Assembly: GCF_900106535.1 (NCBI RefSeq)
Contig: NZ_FNOH01000001.1
Location: 1,054,001-1,118,000 of the forward strand
Direction of reading: 5' to 3'
Source: Myxococcus xanthus
Lineage (GTDB): Bacteria; Myxococcota; Myxococcia; Myxococcales; Myxococcaceae
DNA: 64,000 nt
This document shows positions 28,013-35,089 of the stretch, piece after piece (within the stretch, counting starts at the first letter, position 1; each line of letters opens with the position of its first letter). Both the position numbers and the translations under genes were made by a program. Below the pieces are notes generated by a model, which searched no databases, had not been told where the DNA came from, and worked only from the letters and a program-made list of their open reading frames with translations.

Positions 28013-28755
28013 AGACCTCCGGTGGCGGACAGGCGCTGACCCGTCGTGAGGTTCGCCGCGCTCGAACCGAGGAAGAGCACGGCCTCGGCAACCTCCTCCG
28101 CGCTCCCGAGCCGCCCCAGGGGACCCAACTCGCCATCGAGCCGCTCGCGCTGCGCTGGGGTGAGGTGTGCGGTCTCCTCCTCAAGGAGTTGGACCGCCAG
28201 CGTGTTCACGGAGATGCCTTGCCGGGCCACCTCGTTCGCCAGCGCGCGTGTCATCGCGGTGATGCCTTCGGCGGCCACGCGGCTCGCACCTCCGGAAGCG
28301 GCATCCAGCAGGTTGACGATGCGCCCCGAGCGCTTGCGCATCATCGGGCGGATGACCTCCTTGCAGAACCACGCCGTCCCACTCAACTGGCGGTCGAGCA
28401 CGGCCTTCCACTGTTCGGCGGACAGGTCGCTGAGTCGACCTGTCGCGCGGCTCAATGACGCGTTGATGAGCAGGTCGATGCGGCCCAATTCCGTGGCGAC
28501 GCGGCGGACCACCGCGCCCACCGCCTGTGCGTCAGAAGACTCGCAGGCCAGGGCCAGCTCCGCGCTCAGCTCCCTGGCGAGTGCCGTTGCCTCTGCCTCG
28601 TGCTCCGGCAGGAACACGAGGGCCAGACGCGCGCCCGCTTTCCCATGGCGCCGTGCAATGGCATTGGCGATGGGCTGTCCCGCTCCGGTGACTAGCACCA
28701 CCTGCTGGTGGAGAAAACCGTCCAGGAACGGTGTGTTTGTTTCAGGGTGACTCAT
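28006..28755 (-). CDS. SDR-fold protein lacking catalytic Tyr/Lys
   Basis: A 249-residue FabG-like protein. The fold is evident: V-T-G-A-G-Q-P-I-A near residues 22-30, L-I-N-A-S in place of N-N-A-G near residues 96-100, and a C-terminal L-T-T-G-Q-R-L. The segment that should contain the Tyr-x3-Lys pair is about five residues shorter and reads R159-V-A-A-E163, and the Gly-rich loop is altered (G-Q-P-I-A-N). It is probably a non-catalytic partner of the FabG encoded directly downstream. This mirrors the active/inactive pairing of the ketosynthases and dehydratases in the cluster. Its start overlaps the hotdog gene by 14 bases. Confidence 0.8.
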   Translation of the reverse strand: MSHPETNTPFLDGFLHQQVVLVTGAGQPIANAIARRHGKAGARLALVFLPEHEAEATALARELSAELALACESSDAQAVGAVVRRVATELGRIDLLINASLSRATGRLSDLSAEQWKAVLDRQLSGTAWFCKEVIRPMMRKRSGRIVNLLDAASGGASRVAAEGITAMTRALANEVARQGISVNTLAVQLLEEETAHLTPAQRERLDGELGPLGRLGSAEEVAEAVLFLGSSAANLTTGQRLSATGGLW

Positions 28756-29191
28756 GTGACTTCGAACCTCTCTGGGAAAGCACCATGACGCCGCTGGCAG
28801 CCGGGACAGCGTCGGCCCAGGCCTTGACCTCGACGCGCACCGTGGTCCGCCATCGCTTGAGAATGTTGGCTTCCATCCGCAGGACGCTGCCGGCCGGGAT
28901 GGGTGTGTGAAATGTCATTGTCTCGATGCCGCCGAGGTACCAGACAGACGGTGTGACTTCGTCGGGCTCGCGCAGGAGCATGATGGCGACCTGTCCCAGG
29001 GCATCCACCAGCAGGCAGGAGGGCAGGGCGGGGGGCGCGTCTCCGAAACGCTCGAACATCATCTCGTTGCCGGAGACCTGCTTGAACGTCCTGCCAAAGC
29101 CCGGTGAGAGCGTCTCCACCGTGTCGACCAGCAGCATGGGGAACCGGTGCGGTGTCCCGCCGTAGATGCGGGCCATGGGGTGCTCAGTCAT
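28742..29191 (-). CDS. FabZ-like hotdog protein lacking the catalytic His
   Basis: A 149-residue single hotdog-fold protein related to FabZ (P-H-R-F-P-M-L-L-V-D-T-V near residues 14-25). In the active-site helix the FabZ His is Arg48 and the Glu is Asp63 (compare Q-G-H-F-P...V-E-S-M-A-Q of the other dehydratase in the cluster). It is probably an accessory subunit forming a heterodimer with the canonical FabZ, as described for the ApeI/ApeP dehydratase pair of aryl-polyene pathways. The ATG at 29191 lies within the end of the upstream KS-like gene. The longer reading to 29326 is rejected because its N-terminus overlaps that gene. Confidence 0.8.
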   Translation of the reverse strand: MTEHPMARIYGGTPHRFPMLLVDTVETLSPGFGRTFKQVSGNEMMFERFGDAPPALPSCLLVDALGQVAIMLLREPDEVTPSVWYLGGIETMTFHTPIPAGSVLRMEANILKRWRTTVRVEVKAWADAVPAASGVMVLSQRGSKSHESP

Positions 29192-30206
29192 GAGCACCCC
29201 CGCGCAGCACCACGGCCAGGGCGCTGCCCTCACCCCCCAGGGCGGTGACCAGCGCGCATCCCTTGTCGAGGGCCCGCGTGGCCAGCACGACGGCCAGCAT
29301 GCCCGCCGTGCTGAACGTCTCTCCAAGCACGTCCTTGGGACAGCTCACGGGCACCTTCGCCGCGTGCGCCCCGAGGGCTTCGTGCAGCCCACGCTGCTCC
29401 CACCCGTCGAAGTCTCCTCGGCCGCTCGCACAGGAGAAGACGGCGCTCAGTTGCTCGGGCTCGATTCGGGCCAGGTGCATCGCGTCCCGCACCGCGCGGG
29501 CCAGCGTGTGCGCCTGGTTCGTGAGCGAGCCTCCCCGGTGCCCGGTGCCCAGGACTTCCGCGTGGCGGTGTGCGCCGCGCGTCAGGGCGTGCGTGTGCTC
29601 CTCCAGGACCAGGGCGCACGCCGCTTCACTCACCCGCATTCCCTCAGGCAGGGCGATGCCAGCCAGGAGCATGGGGCTCAGGGTGTCCGCGCCCACCACC
29701 ACCATCCGCTCCGCCTGCCCTTCCTCGATTTGCTGGCAGCCGAAGCGAAGCGCCTCCAGTCCCGCGGCGTGGCCCGAGCACAGGGTCGCGGTGGGACCGC
29801 GAAGGTCGTGCACCATGGAGATGTAGCCCGTCGCCGCGTTGGTGACGGTGTTCTGGAACACCACCGGGTTTCCGTAGCGGCCGCCCCGCTCCAGGATGGC
29901 TTCCAGGTACTCCGCGTTCGTGGGCAGGCAGCCGTAGCTGGAGCCGAACGCGATGCCTGTCTGGAGGGGATTGCCGGGCCCGGCATCCTCGATGGCCAGC
30001 GTGGTCGCGGTGAGCGCGATGCGCCCGAGCCGGTCCATGTGCCGCAACTGGGCGGACTGCTTCGCGAACGCCGCGTCGGGAATGCGCTCCGCCAGGGAGG
30101 ACGGTGGGCCCGCATCGCCTTGGGAGAAGCGCTCCCAAAGGGCCGTAGGTCCCGTGGCCTGGGGACACACCGCGCCGAGCCCGCTGATGACGATGCGCCG
30201 GCTCAT
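29184..30206 (-). CDS. Short ketosynthase-like chain-length-factor subunit
   Basis: A 340-residue beta-ketoacyl synthase-fold protein, about 70 residues shorter than usual. The catalytic Cys position is His146 (C-S-G-H-A-A-G-L-E). The H-G-T-G-T motif is replaced by C-A-S-G-R-G-D, and the second His motif by L-G-E-T-F. It is therefore expected to be non-catalytic. It overlaps the preceding active KS gene by 4 bases, so the two probably form KS/CLF pair 1. The trimmed regions include the loop between the first strands and part of the middle of the protein. The His at the Cys position is unusual. Confidence 0.82.
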   Translation of the reverse strand: MSRRIVISGLGAVCPQATGPTALWERFSQGDAGPPSSLAERIPDAAFAKQSAQLRHMDRLGRIALTATTLAIEDAGPGNPLQTGIAFGSSYGCLPTNAEYLEAILERGGRYGNPVVFQNTVTNAATGYISMVHDLRGPTATLCSGHAAGLEALRFGCQQIEEGQAERMVVVGADTLSPMLLAGIALPEGMRVSEAACALVLEEHTHALTRGAHRHAEVLGTGHRGGSLTNQAHTLARAVRDAMHLARIEPEQLSAVFSCASGRGDFDGWEQRGLHEALGAHAAKVPVSCPKDVLGETFSTAGMLAVVLATRALDKGCALVTALGGEGSALAVVLRGGAHD

Positions 30207-31414
30207 CGTGCCGCCCTCCCTGTCTCAGGAAAGCGCCGGGTAACGAGAGCGACGTTCGCCCCGCCGAACGCGGACTTGGTGCTCATCAGCGTGTCGATGC
30301 GTTGGGCGCGGCCCTCGCCACGCACCACGTCGACGTCGCACTTCGGGTCCAGTTCCTCGCAGTTGAGGGTCGGCGGGAGGAAGTCACGAGCCATGCCCAG
30401 CACGGAGCCGATGAGCTCCAGCGCGCCGGAGGCCCCCAGCGTGTGGCCGAAGTAGGGCTTGAGGGAGTTGACCGGCAGCGCCGCGGCTCGCGCACCGAAA
30501 ACACCTCGCAGGGCCTGGCACTCCGCGGGGTCATTGGCCGGCGTCCCGGTTCCGTGGAGGTTGACGAAGTCGATCTGCTCCGTCGTCAGTCCCGCCTGTC
30601 GCAAGGCGAGCGTCATCGCCTGTTGGAGCCCCCGGCCCTCGGGGTGCGGGCTGGTGGGGTGATGGGCATCGCCCGCCGTTCCCCAGCCGCACAGCTCCGC
30701 ATGGATTCGAGCGCCCCGCTGGCGGGCGTGGTTCAGCTCCTCGAGCACGAGGATGCCCGCGCCCTCGCCGAGTACCATCCCATTGCGCCGATGGTCGAAG
30801 GGGCGGCACACCGTGGGCGTCATGGCGCGCAGGACGGAGAAGCCACTGAAGCTGAGCAGGGTCAGTGCATCCGCTCCTCCCGCCAGCATCACGGAGGCCC
30901 GTCCCTGACGGATTTCGTCCAGTGCTCGGCCCATGGCGAGGCTGCTGGACACGCAGGCCATGGTGACGGTGGACAGGATGCCGCCCAGGCCGAACCGGTC
31001 CGCGACGTTCCGCGCGATGGAGGAGAAGGGAACCTCCCCGAAGTGTCTCCGGCGAGCGTCCTCATCACCTCCGGAGCGAATGACCTGTTCGAGGGACAAG
31101 GCGGGCCCACGGCTCGTGCCCAGCATGACCCCCGCCACCTCCCGCCAGTTCCCCTGGGCTTCGAGCCCACTGTCGCGGAGGGCCTGCTCCGCGGCGTGAA
31201 GTGCCAGCTTTGACACGCGGTCCAAACCGTTGTCGGGCGTCTCGCCCGGCAGGTCCACCACGCCCGCGGAGTACGTCCGGCCTTCGATGTCGAACGGGGC
31301 AGCCCGCCGGATGCCGCTGCGGCGGTTCAACAGGGCCTGGGCGAGCTTGTCGGCGGACAGCGCATTGGCGGCCGTCACGCCAAGGCCCGTGATGACGACG
31401 CGATGGGGGCTCAT
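30203..31414 (-). CDS. Beta-ketoacyl-ACP synthase, active (KS pair 1)
   Basis: A 403-residue FabF/KS-alpha-type condensing enzyme with Cys154 in T-M-A-C-V-S-S-S, His287 in H-G-T-G-T-P-A-N-D and His324 in F-G-H-T-L-G-A-S-G. It is joined by 4-base overlaps to the MBL-fold gene upstream and the Cys-less KS-like gene downstream. It differs clearly from the other active KS in the cluster (the residues after the Cys are V-S-S-S rather than S-A-G-L). The two KS pairs may therefore act on different chain lengths or steps. Confidence 0.92.
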   Translation of the reverse strand: MSPHRVVITGLGVTAANALSADKLAQALLNRRSGIRRAAPFDIEGRTYSAGVVDLPGETPDNGLDRVSKLALHAAEQALRDSGLEAQGNWREVAGVMLGTSRGPALSLEQVIRSGGDEDARRRHFGEVPFSSIARNVADRFGLGGILSTVTMACVSSSLAMGRALDEIRQGRASVMLAGGADALTLLSFSGFSVLRAMTPTVCRPFDHRRNGMVLGEGAGILVLEELNHARQRGARIHAELCGWGTAGDAHHPTSPHPEGRGLQQAMTLALRQAGLTTEQIDFVNLHGTGTPANDPAECQALRGVFGARAAALPVNSLKPYFGHTLGASGALELIGSVLGMARDFLPPTLNCEELDPKCDVDVVRGEGRAQRIDTLMSTKSAFGGANVALVTRRFPETGRAAR

Positions 31415-32181
31415 GAGAGCTTCTCCAGTGGCTCGGACGGCGCCGTGTCCACCAGACAGTCGTGGCCCGGGATGATGTGGCGGTATTCGCGGAGGAGCTT
31501 GCGGCGGGTGTGGCTGTAGAGCTCGGTGTCCTGCGCGAGCTGGAGCTCCCGCTCGGCGTTCTCCACCAAGGTCTTCCGTGTGAAGAGCGCATCCCCCGCG
31601 ATGAGGATTTTTCGCGGCGTGCTCTCATCGTCCGTGCGGGCGCGGTGCGCGACGACGGAGATATGACCATGGGTATGGCCTGGCGTGGGCAGCACCTCGA
31701 CCTCCTCCGTCAGCCAGTGGCTGCCGTCGACAGGGACGAAGCGCGAGTCACGTTCGAGCACGCGGTTGTAGAACCCGATGTTCCGAGTCACCTCGCGCAC
31801 GATGGACCGGACATAGAACTCCTTCACCGTCTGGTAATGCTCGCGCAGCAGCTCCGAGGTCGCGGCTTTCCCTGGGGTGTGGTCCTGGTGATACGCCTCG
31901 ATGAAGTGCGCGTTTTCGACGAAGTCCTTGGCGCCCACGACGTATTGCGCGTTGCGGAACAGCAAGTGATTGCCGCAGTGGTCGTAGTGGAGGTGCGTGG
32001 CGACGACCACATCCACGTCATCCGGTGTCAGGCCGCGTTCCTTGAGTGCCAGCACCAGGCGTCCCGCGTCGTCGCACAGACCGCTGTCCACCAGGATGTT
32101 TCGCTGTTGGGATTGCACGAGGGTGACAGTGGAGCGCAGCCGTGGAAAGCCGCTCCCCTGGAGCAACACATTCAAGAACAT
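31411..32181 (-). CDS. MBL-fold hydrolase (possible thioesterase)
   Basis: A 256-residue metallo-beta-lactamase-fold enzyme. Metal ligands are visible in T-H-L-H-Y-D-H near residues 82-88, P-G-H-T-H-G-H near residue 168, A-G-D-A near residue 198 and G-H-D near residue 240, so a two-metal site is expected. MBL-fold proteins in polyketide pathways can act as ACP thioesterases or cyclases. The cluster has no other recognisable thioesterase, which makes product release a reasonable but unproven role. It is coupled by a 4-base overlap to the first KS gene and follows the FabZ gene by 20 bases. Confidence 0.82.
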   Translation of the reverse strand: MFLNVLLQGSGFPRLRSTVTLVQSQQRNILVDSGLCDDAGRLVLALKERGLTPDDVDVVVATHLHYDHCGNHLLFRNAQYVVGAKDFVENAHFIEAYHQDHTPGKAATSELLREHYQTVKEFYVRSIVREVTRNIGFYNRVLERDSRFVPVDGSHWLTEEVEVLPTPGHTHGHISVVAHRARTDDESTPRKILIAGDALFTRKTLVENAERELQLAQDTELYSHTRRKLLREYRHIIPGHDCLVDTAPSEPLEKLS

Positions 32182-32201
32182 GGTGATGTGTTTCCTTGGG
32201 G

Positions 32202-32684
32202 CTAGGCGCCCAGCATCAATTCGCCGTCGGCGACCAGCTCTTCACCCACCCGTGCTTCGACCTTCACATGGTGGATGGTGCCAAGGCTCTTGAGGTGAGT
32301 GGCCCGGACACGGAGCTGGTCTCCCGGAACGACAGGGCGGCGGAAGCGCATCCGGTGGATGTTGGCCATCACGCCCGGCCGCGCTGGCTTCTGTGTCGCC
32401 GGCTCCACGGGCGCGAGGTCCGGGCGGCTCCTCGTGCGGAGCATGACGCCCGCCACCTGGGCCATGGATTCGACGATCAGCACGCCGGGCATGATGGGGT
32501 GCTCGGGAAAGTGCCCCTGGAAGAAGGGCTCGTTCGCCGTGACGCACTTGATTCCTTCGGCGAACACGCCGGGTTCCAAGCTGTCAATCCGGTCAACCAT
32601 GAGCATCGGATAGCGATGCGGCAGGAGTCGGAGGAGCTCCTGGATGCCGAGCCCCGCGGGCGTTGCTGCCTGCTGGCTAGGCAC
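32202..32684 (-). CDS. 3-hydroxyacyl-ACP dehydratase (FabZ-like), active
   Basis: A 160-residue FabZ-type hotdog protein. It carries [12 protein letters not shown] at residues 20-31, the catalytic His58 in [12 protein letters not shown] and Glu72 in V-E-S-M-A-Q. It should dehydrate 3-hydroxyacyl-ACP to trans-2-enoyl-ACP. There is no enoyl reductase in the cluster, so double bonds may be kept, as in polyene synthesis. The GTG at 32684 is chosen because it overlaps the ACP stop and gives the family length; the earlier part of the frame lies inside the ACP gene. Confidence 0.88.
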   Translation of the reverse strand: MPSQQAATPAGLGIQELLRLLPHRYPMLMVDRIDSLEPGVFAEGIKCVTANEPFFQGHFPEHPIMPGVLIVESMAQVAGVMLRTRSRPDLAPVEPATQKPARPGVMANIHRMRFRRPVVPGDQLRVRATHLKSLGTIHHVKVEARVGEELVADGELMLGA

Positions 32685-32988
32685 AGGCGGCCTTCTTCCC
32701 GCCTTCCGCGATGAGCCGGTTGACCAGCGCCGCGAGCGTGTCGATGGAGTGGAACTCCTTGGCGACGCTGTCATCCGCGATGACGACGCCCCACTTCTCC
32801 TCGATGCCGACCACGATTTCCAACGCCTCGACGCTGTCGAGTCCCAGGCCTCCCGCCTCACCTTCCTGCGAGTCACCGCCGAACAGCGGCGCCCCGTCCG
32901 GAATGCTCGCGGGGTCGATGTCCAGCCGCAGGCGGTCGACGATCATGGCCTTGAGGCCGCTCTTCACTTCCGTGTTGTCGAGGTGCAT
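32677..32988 (-). CDS. Acyl carrier protein
   Basis: A 103-residue acidic carrier protein. The phosphopantetheine attachment serine lies in G-L-D-S-V-E-A-L near residues 51-58, followed by a typical helix III. Compared with AcpP the loop before the motif is long and Gly/Glu-rich. The ATG at 32988 is preferred to 33057 because A-G-G-A-G lies 7 bases upstream. It is the first gene of the 14-gene minus-strand cluster and presumably carries all intermediates. The phosphopantetheinyl transferase must be encoded elsewhere. Confidence 0.9.
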   Translation of the reverse strand: MHLDNTEVKSGLKAMIVDRLRLDIDPASIPDGAPLFGGDSQEGEAGGLGLDSVEALEIVVGIEEKWGVVIADDSVAKEFHSIDTLAALVNRLIAEGGKKAACA

Positions 32989-33005
32989 CCGCTTCTCCTG
33001 ATGTT

Positions 33006-33079
33006 GAGAAACCAACGTATCGGAGCCCTCTGACATCGCCGGACAGGTTGGAAACATGGGCTGACGTGTTTGGTTTCTC
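33006..33079. promoter_or_regulatory. 10-bp inverted repeat upstream of the ACP cluster
   Basis: GAGAAACCAA at 33006-33015 is repeated as its exact reverse complement TTGGTTTCTC at 33070-33079, 54 bases apart. Both lie in the divergent gap between the ACP gene (minus) and the small lipoprotein gene (plus). The spacing suits two operator half-regions or a looping regulator rather than a terminator. No regulator gene adjoins the cluster, so the binding protein is unknown. An origin by chance cannot be excluded. Confidence 0.35.
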
Positions 33080-33176
33080 GGGAGTCAGGATTGGCTCGGC
33101 GGCTGCGTGGGGGGCCCGCTGAGTCCTCTGCTTCGCGGTTCAAACGCAAGACGTCGTGCTAGTCACGCCTTCCGAC

Positions 33177-33401
33177 ATGACCCCGTTCACCGAGCCGTCC
33201 CGTCTCTTCGCGCCGGCTTGTTCGCTGGCGCTGCTGTTCCTGCTCACCGCTTGTGGTGAGGATGCGCCGATCTGGAACCTCACCCTGCGCGCCCGTCATG
33301 GCGAAGCATGGAAGGAGTTCACGGAGTCCCCCGGCTTGCATTTCATCACTGAAGAAGGTGTCTGGAGACGGGCCACAACTTCGGAGCTCCAGACGCCATG
33401 A
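33177..33401 (+). CDS. Small putative lipoprotein
   Basis: A 74-residue product whose N-terminus is a convincing lipoprotein signal ending L-L-T-A-C (Cys26), followed by only about 48 residues. The ATG at 33177 starts the signal directly, although no good Shine-Dalgarno is seen. Its stop overlaps the DUF1501 start (ATGA), so translation is probably coupled. The mature part (W-N-L-T-L-R-A-R, E-F-T-E-S-P-G) matches nothing I know. It could be a remnant rather than a functional gene. Confidence 0.5.
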   Translation: MTPFTEPSRLFAPACSLALLFLLTACGEDAPIWNLTLRARHGEAWKEFTESPGLHFITEEGVWRRATTSELQTP

Positions 33402-34633
33402 CCGCACCGCTGACTCGCCGCCATCTGTTGCGCGCCCTGGGAGCGACGGGCGCGGGGCTTGTTTGTGCTCCAGGGTTCCTGGGACGGGCGCTCGCCGCGA
33501 GTCCTGTGTCAGCCGCTCGCCGCACGCTGGTGACAGTCTTCCTGCGCGGAGGCGTGGACGGGCTCTCGCTGGTGCCGCCCATCGAGGATGCGGCGTACCA
33601 CCGGGCGCGCCCTTCGCTGGCACTGCGGGCAAGCGGGCCGGATGCCGCGCTGAAGCTGTCAGGGCCGTTCGGTTTGCATCCGAGGCTCGATGCGCTGATG
33701 CCGCTGTGGCACGACGGCCGGCTGGCGGTGCTGCATGGCGTGGGATTGCCGGAGCCGGTCCGCTCCCACTTCGACGCGCAGGACTTCGTGGAGTCTGGAA
33801 CGCCAGGGCGCAAGTCGACGCCGGATGGCTGGCTCAACCGCGCGCTGGACGAAGAGGCGGGCGCCGCGCTGCGCGCCGTGGCGTTGCAGCCCACGCTGCC
33901 CCGAGCGTTGTTCGGAGACGCGGGGGCGGTGGCCATGGGGCGGCTGGAGGAGTTCCGGTTGCGAGGCGGACGCCGGGGGGAGGAAGCCACCCGGGGCTTC
34001 AGTGCGCTCTATGCGGGCGCCGTGGACGAGGCGCTGCGGACGACAGGGCAGGGCGCATTCGAGGCGATGTCCCTGCTGGACGAGGACCGGCTGGCGAAGC
34101 TGCCTTCTCACGCGGCGGTGGCGTATCCGAAGGGGCCGCTCGGGCAGCGGCTGCGGGACATCGCGCGGCTCATCCATGGAGAAGTGGGGCTGGAGGTGGC
34201 GGCAACGGAGTCGGGCGGCTGGGACACACATGCCGCTCAGGGCTCCGCGACGGGCGCGTTCGCCAACCGCTGCCAGGAGTTGGGGAGCGCACTGTCTGCC
34301 TTCGCCGCGGACCTGGGACCTCGGCTGGAGCAGGTGACGGTGGTGGTGTTGACGGAGTTCGGCCGCACCGTGCGGGAGAACGGCAGTCGCGGAACGGACC
34401 ACGGTGTGGGCAGCGCGATGCTGGTGCTGGGCGGCGGCGTGAAGGGCGGCAAGGTGTACGGACGCTTCGATTCGCTGGAGCCGGACCACTTGCAGGACGG
34501 GCGCGATGTGCCTGCATGGACGGACATCCGCGCGCCGTTGGCGGAAGTCCTGCTCGCCTGTCGGCCGGGTGTGGAGTTGGCGAGGGTGTTCCCTGGCTTC
34601 ACGCCGCCTCCGTCACTGGGCCTGTTCGGATAG
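33398..34633 (+). CDS. DUF1501 family Tat-exported protein
   Basis: A 411-residue protein with a twin-arginine signal (R-R-H-L-L-R-A-L-G at residues 7-15, hydrophobic to about residue 34). It belongs to DUF1501, a sulfatase/alkaline-phosphatase-like fold family: F-L-R-G-G-V-D-G-L-S near residue 50, H-F-D-A-Q-D near residue 125, G-G-W-D-T-H near residue 270 and E-F-G-R-T near residue 323, then G-T-D-H-G. Tat export implies folding, perhaps with metal, before transport. Function is unknown. It normally pairs with DUF1800 genes; here it is preceded by a tiny lipoprotein gene instead. Confidence 0.88.
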   Translation: MTAPLTRRHLLRALGATGAGLVCAPGFLGRALAASPVSAARRTLVTVFLRGGVDGLSLVPPIEDAAYHRARPSLALRASGPDAALKLSGPFGLHPRLDALMPLWHDGRLAVLHGVGLPEPVRSHFDAQDFVESGTPGRKSTPDGWLNRALDEEAGAALRAVALQPTLPRALFGDAGAVAMGRLEEFRLRGGRRGEEATRGFSALYAGAVDEALRTTGQGAFEAMSLLDEDRLAKLPSHAAVAYPKGPLGQRLRDIARLIHGEVGLEVAATESGGWDTHAAQGSATGAFANRCQELGSALSAFAADLGPRLEQVTVVVLTEFGRTVRENGSRGTDHGVGSAMLVLGGGVKGGKVYGRFDSLEPDHLQDGRDVPAWTDIRAPLAEVLLACRPGVELARVFPGFTPPPSLGLFG

Positions 34634-34665
34634 GCGCTGCGCTCAGCTTCTCGGTGGGGCAGACA

Positions 34666-34693
34666 GGGGAGCGGCATTCCTCCGCCGCTCCCC
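34666..34693. terminator. Hairpin between convergent genes
   Basis: A perfect 10-bp stem, GGGGAGCGGC (34666-34675) against GCCGCTCCCC (34684-34693), with an 8-base loop. It lies 33 bases after the DUF1501 stop and 69 bases beyond the lanthipeptide precursor stop on the other strand. It probably ends transcription from both sides, although neither side has a marked T-run. Confidence 0.7.
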
Positions 34694-34761
34694 CGAACGG
34701 TCCACGTCCGTATTCACGTCGAGTCGCCACGGTCCTTCCGCGTCAGCTCACGTCCCTCTGC

Positions 34762-35004
34762 TCAGCGGCAGCAGGCAATGCGCCCGCAGTTCGTATAGAG
34801 ACAGGTGAGTTCGTTGGGCGTGGGCGTGGCGGGGCAGGTGGCCTCGGCATCGCCGCCGGTGATGAACGCCAGCGTCGCATCCTCCAGCTCCATGACGGAC
34901 GCGGGGCTGGCCGGAAGCGCGGCGCGCTCCGCGTCGGAGAGGCTGTCGTAGTAGTCGGCGTTACGCCAGGCGCGGAGGATGTGGTTCTTGTCGCTGTGGC
35001 TCAT
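34762..35004 (-). CDS. Class II lanthipeptide precursor, mersacidin-like leader
   Basis: An 80-residue precursor. The leader has the type 2 pattern (I-L-R-A-W-R near residue 9, L-S-D-A-E-R-A-A-L-P at 22-31, acidic E-L-E-D-A-T, then a double-glycine G50-G51). The core holds five Cys (57, 68, 73, 78, 79) and five Thr (56, 60, 62, 67, 71) and no Ser, so rings would be methyllanthionine only. Cleavage may fall after G51, or after D-A-E-A as in mersacidin, leaving a 25-residue peptide ending C-C-R. The ATG at 35004 is chosen for its G-A-G-G-A-G upstream. It follows the LanM gene by 85 bases. No LanT or protease gene is near. Confidence 0.88.
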   Translation of the reverse strand: MSHSDKNHILRAWRNADYYDSLSDAERAALPASPASVMELEDATLAFITGGDAEATCPATPTPNELTCLYTNCGRIACCR

Positions 35005-35089
35005 GGTGCTGCTCCTCTTGGGTTGTTGGGGGACTGCCAACGGACCGCCAACCCTCGCGGTGCCGGAGTTCGTCGGGAACGAAGCCGCT

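Noticed and set aside
33177..34633. DUF1501/small lipoprotein as part of the lanthipeptide locus
   Set aside because: They are on the opposite strand and separated by a shared terminator hairpin; neither family is known in lanthipeptide pathways.
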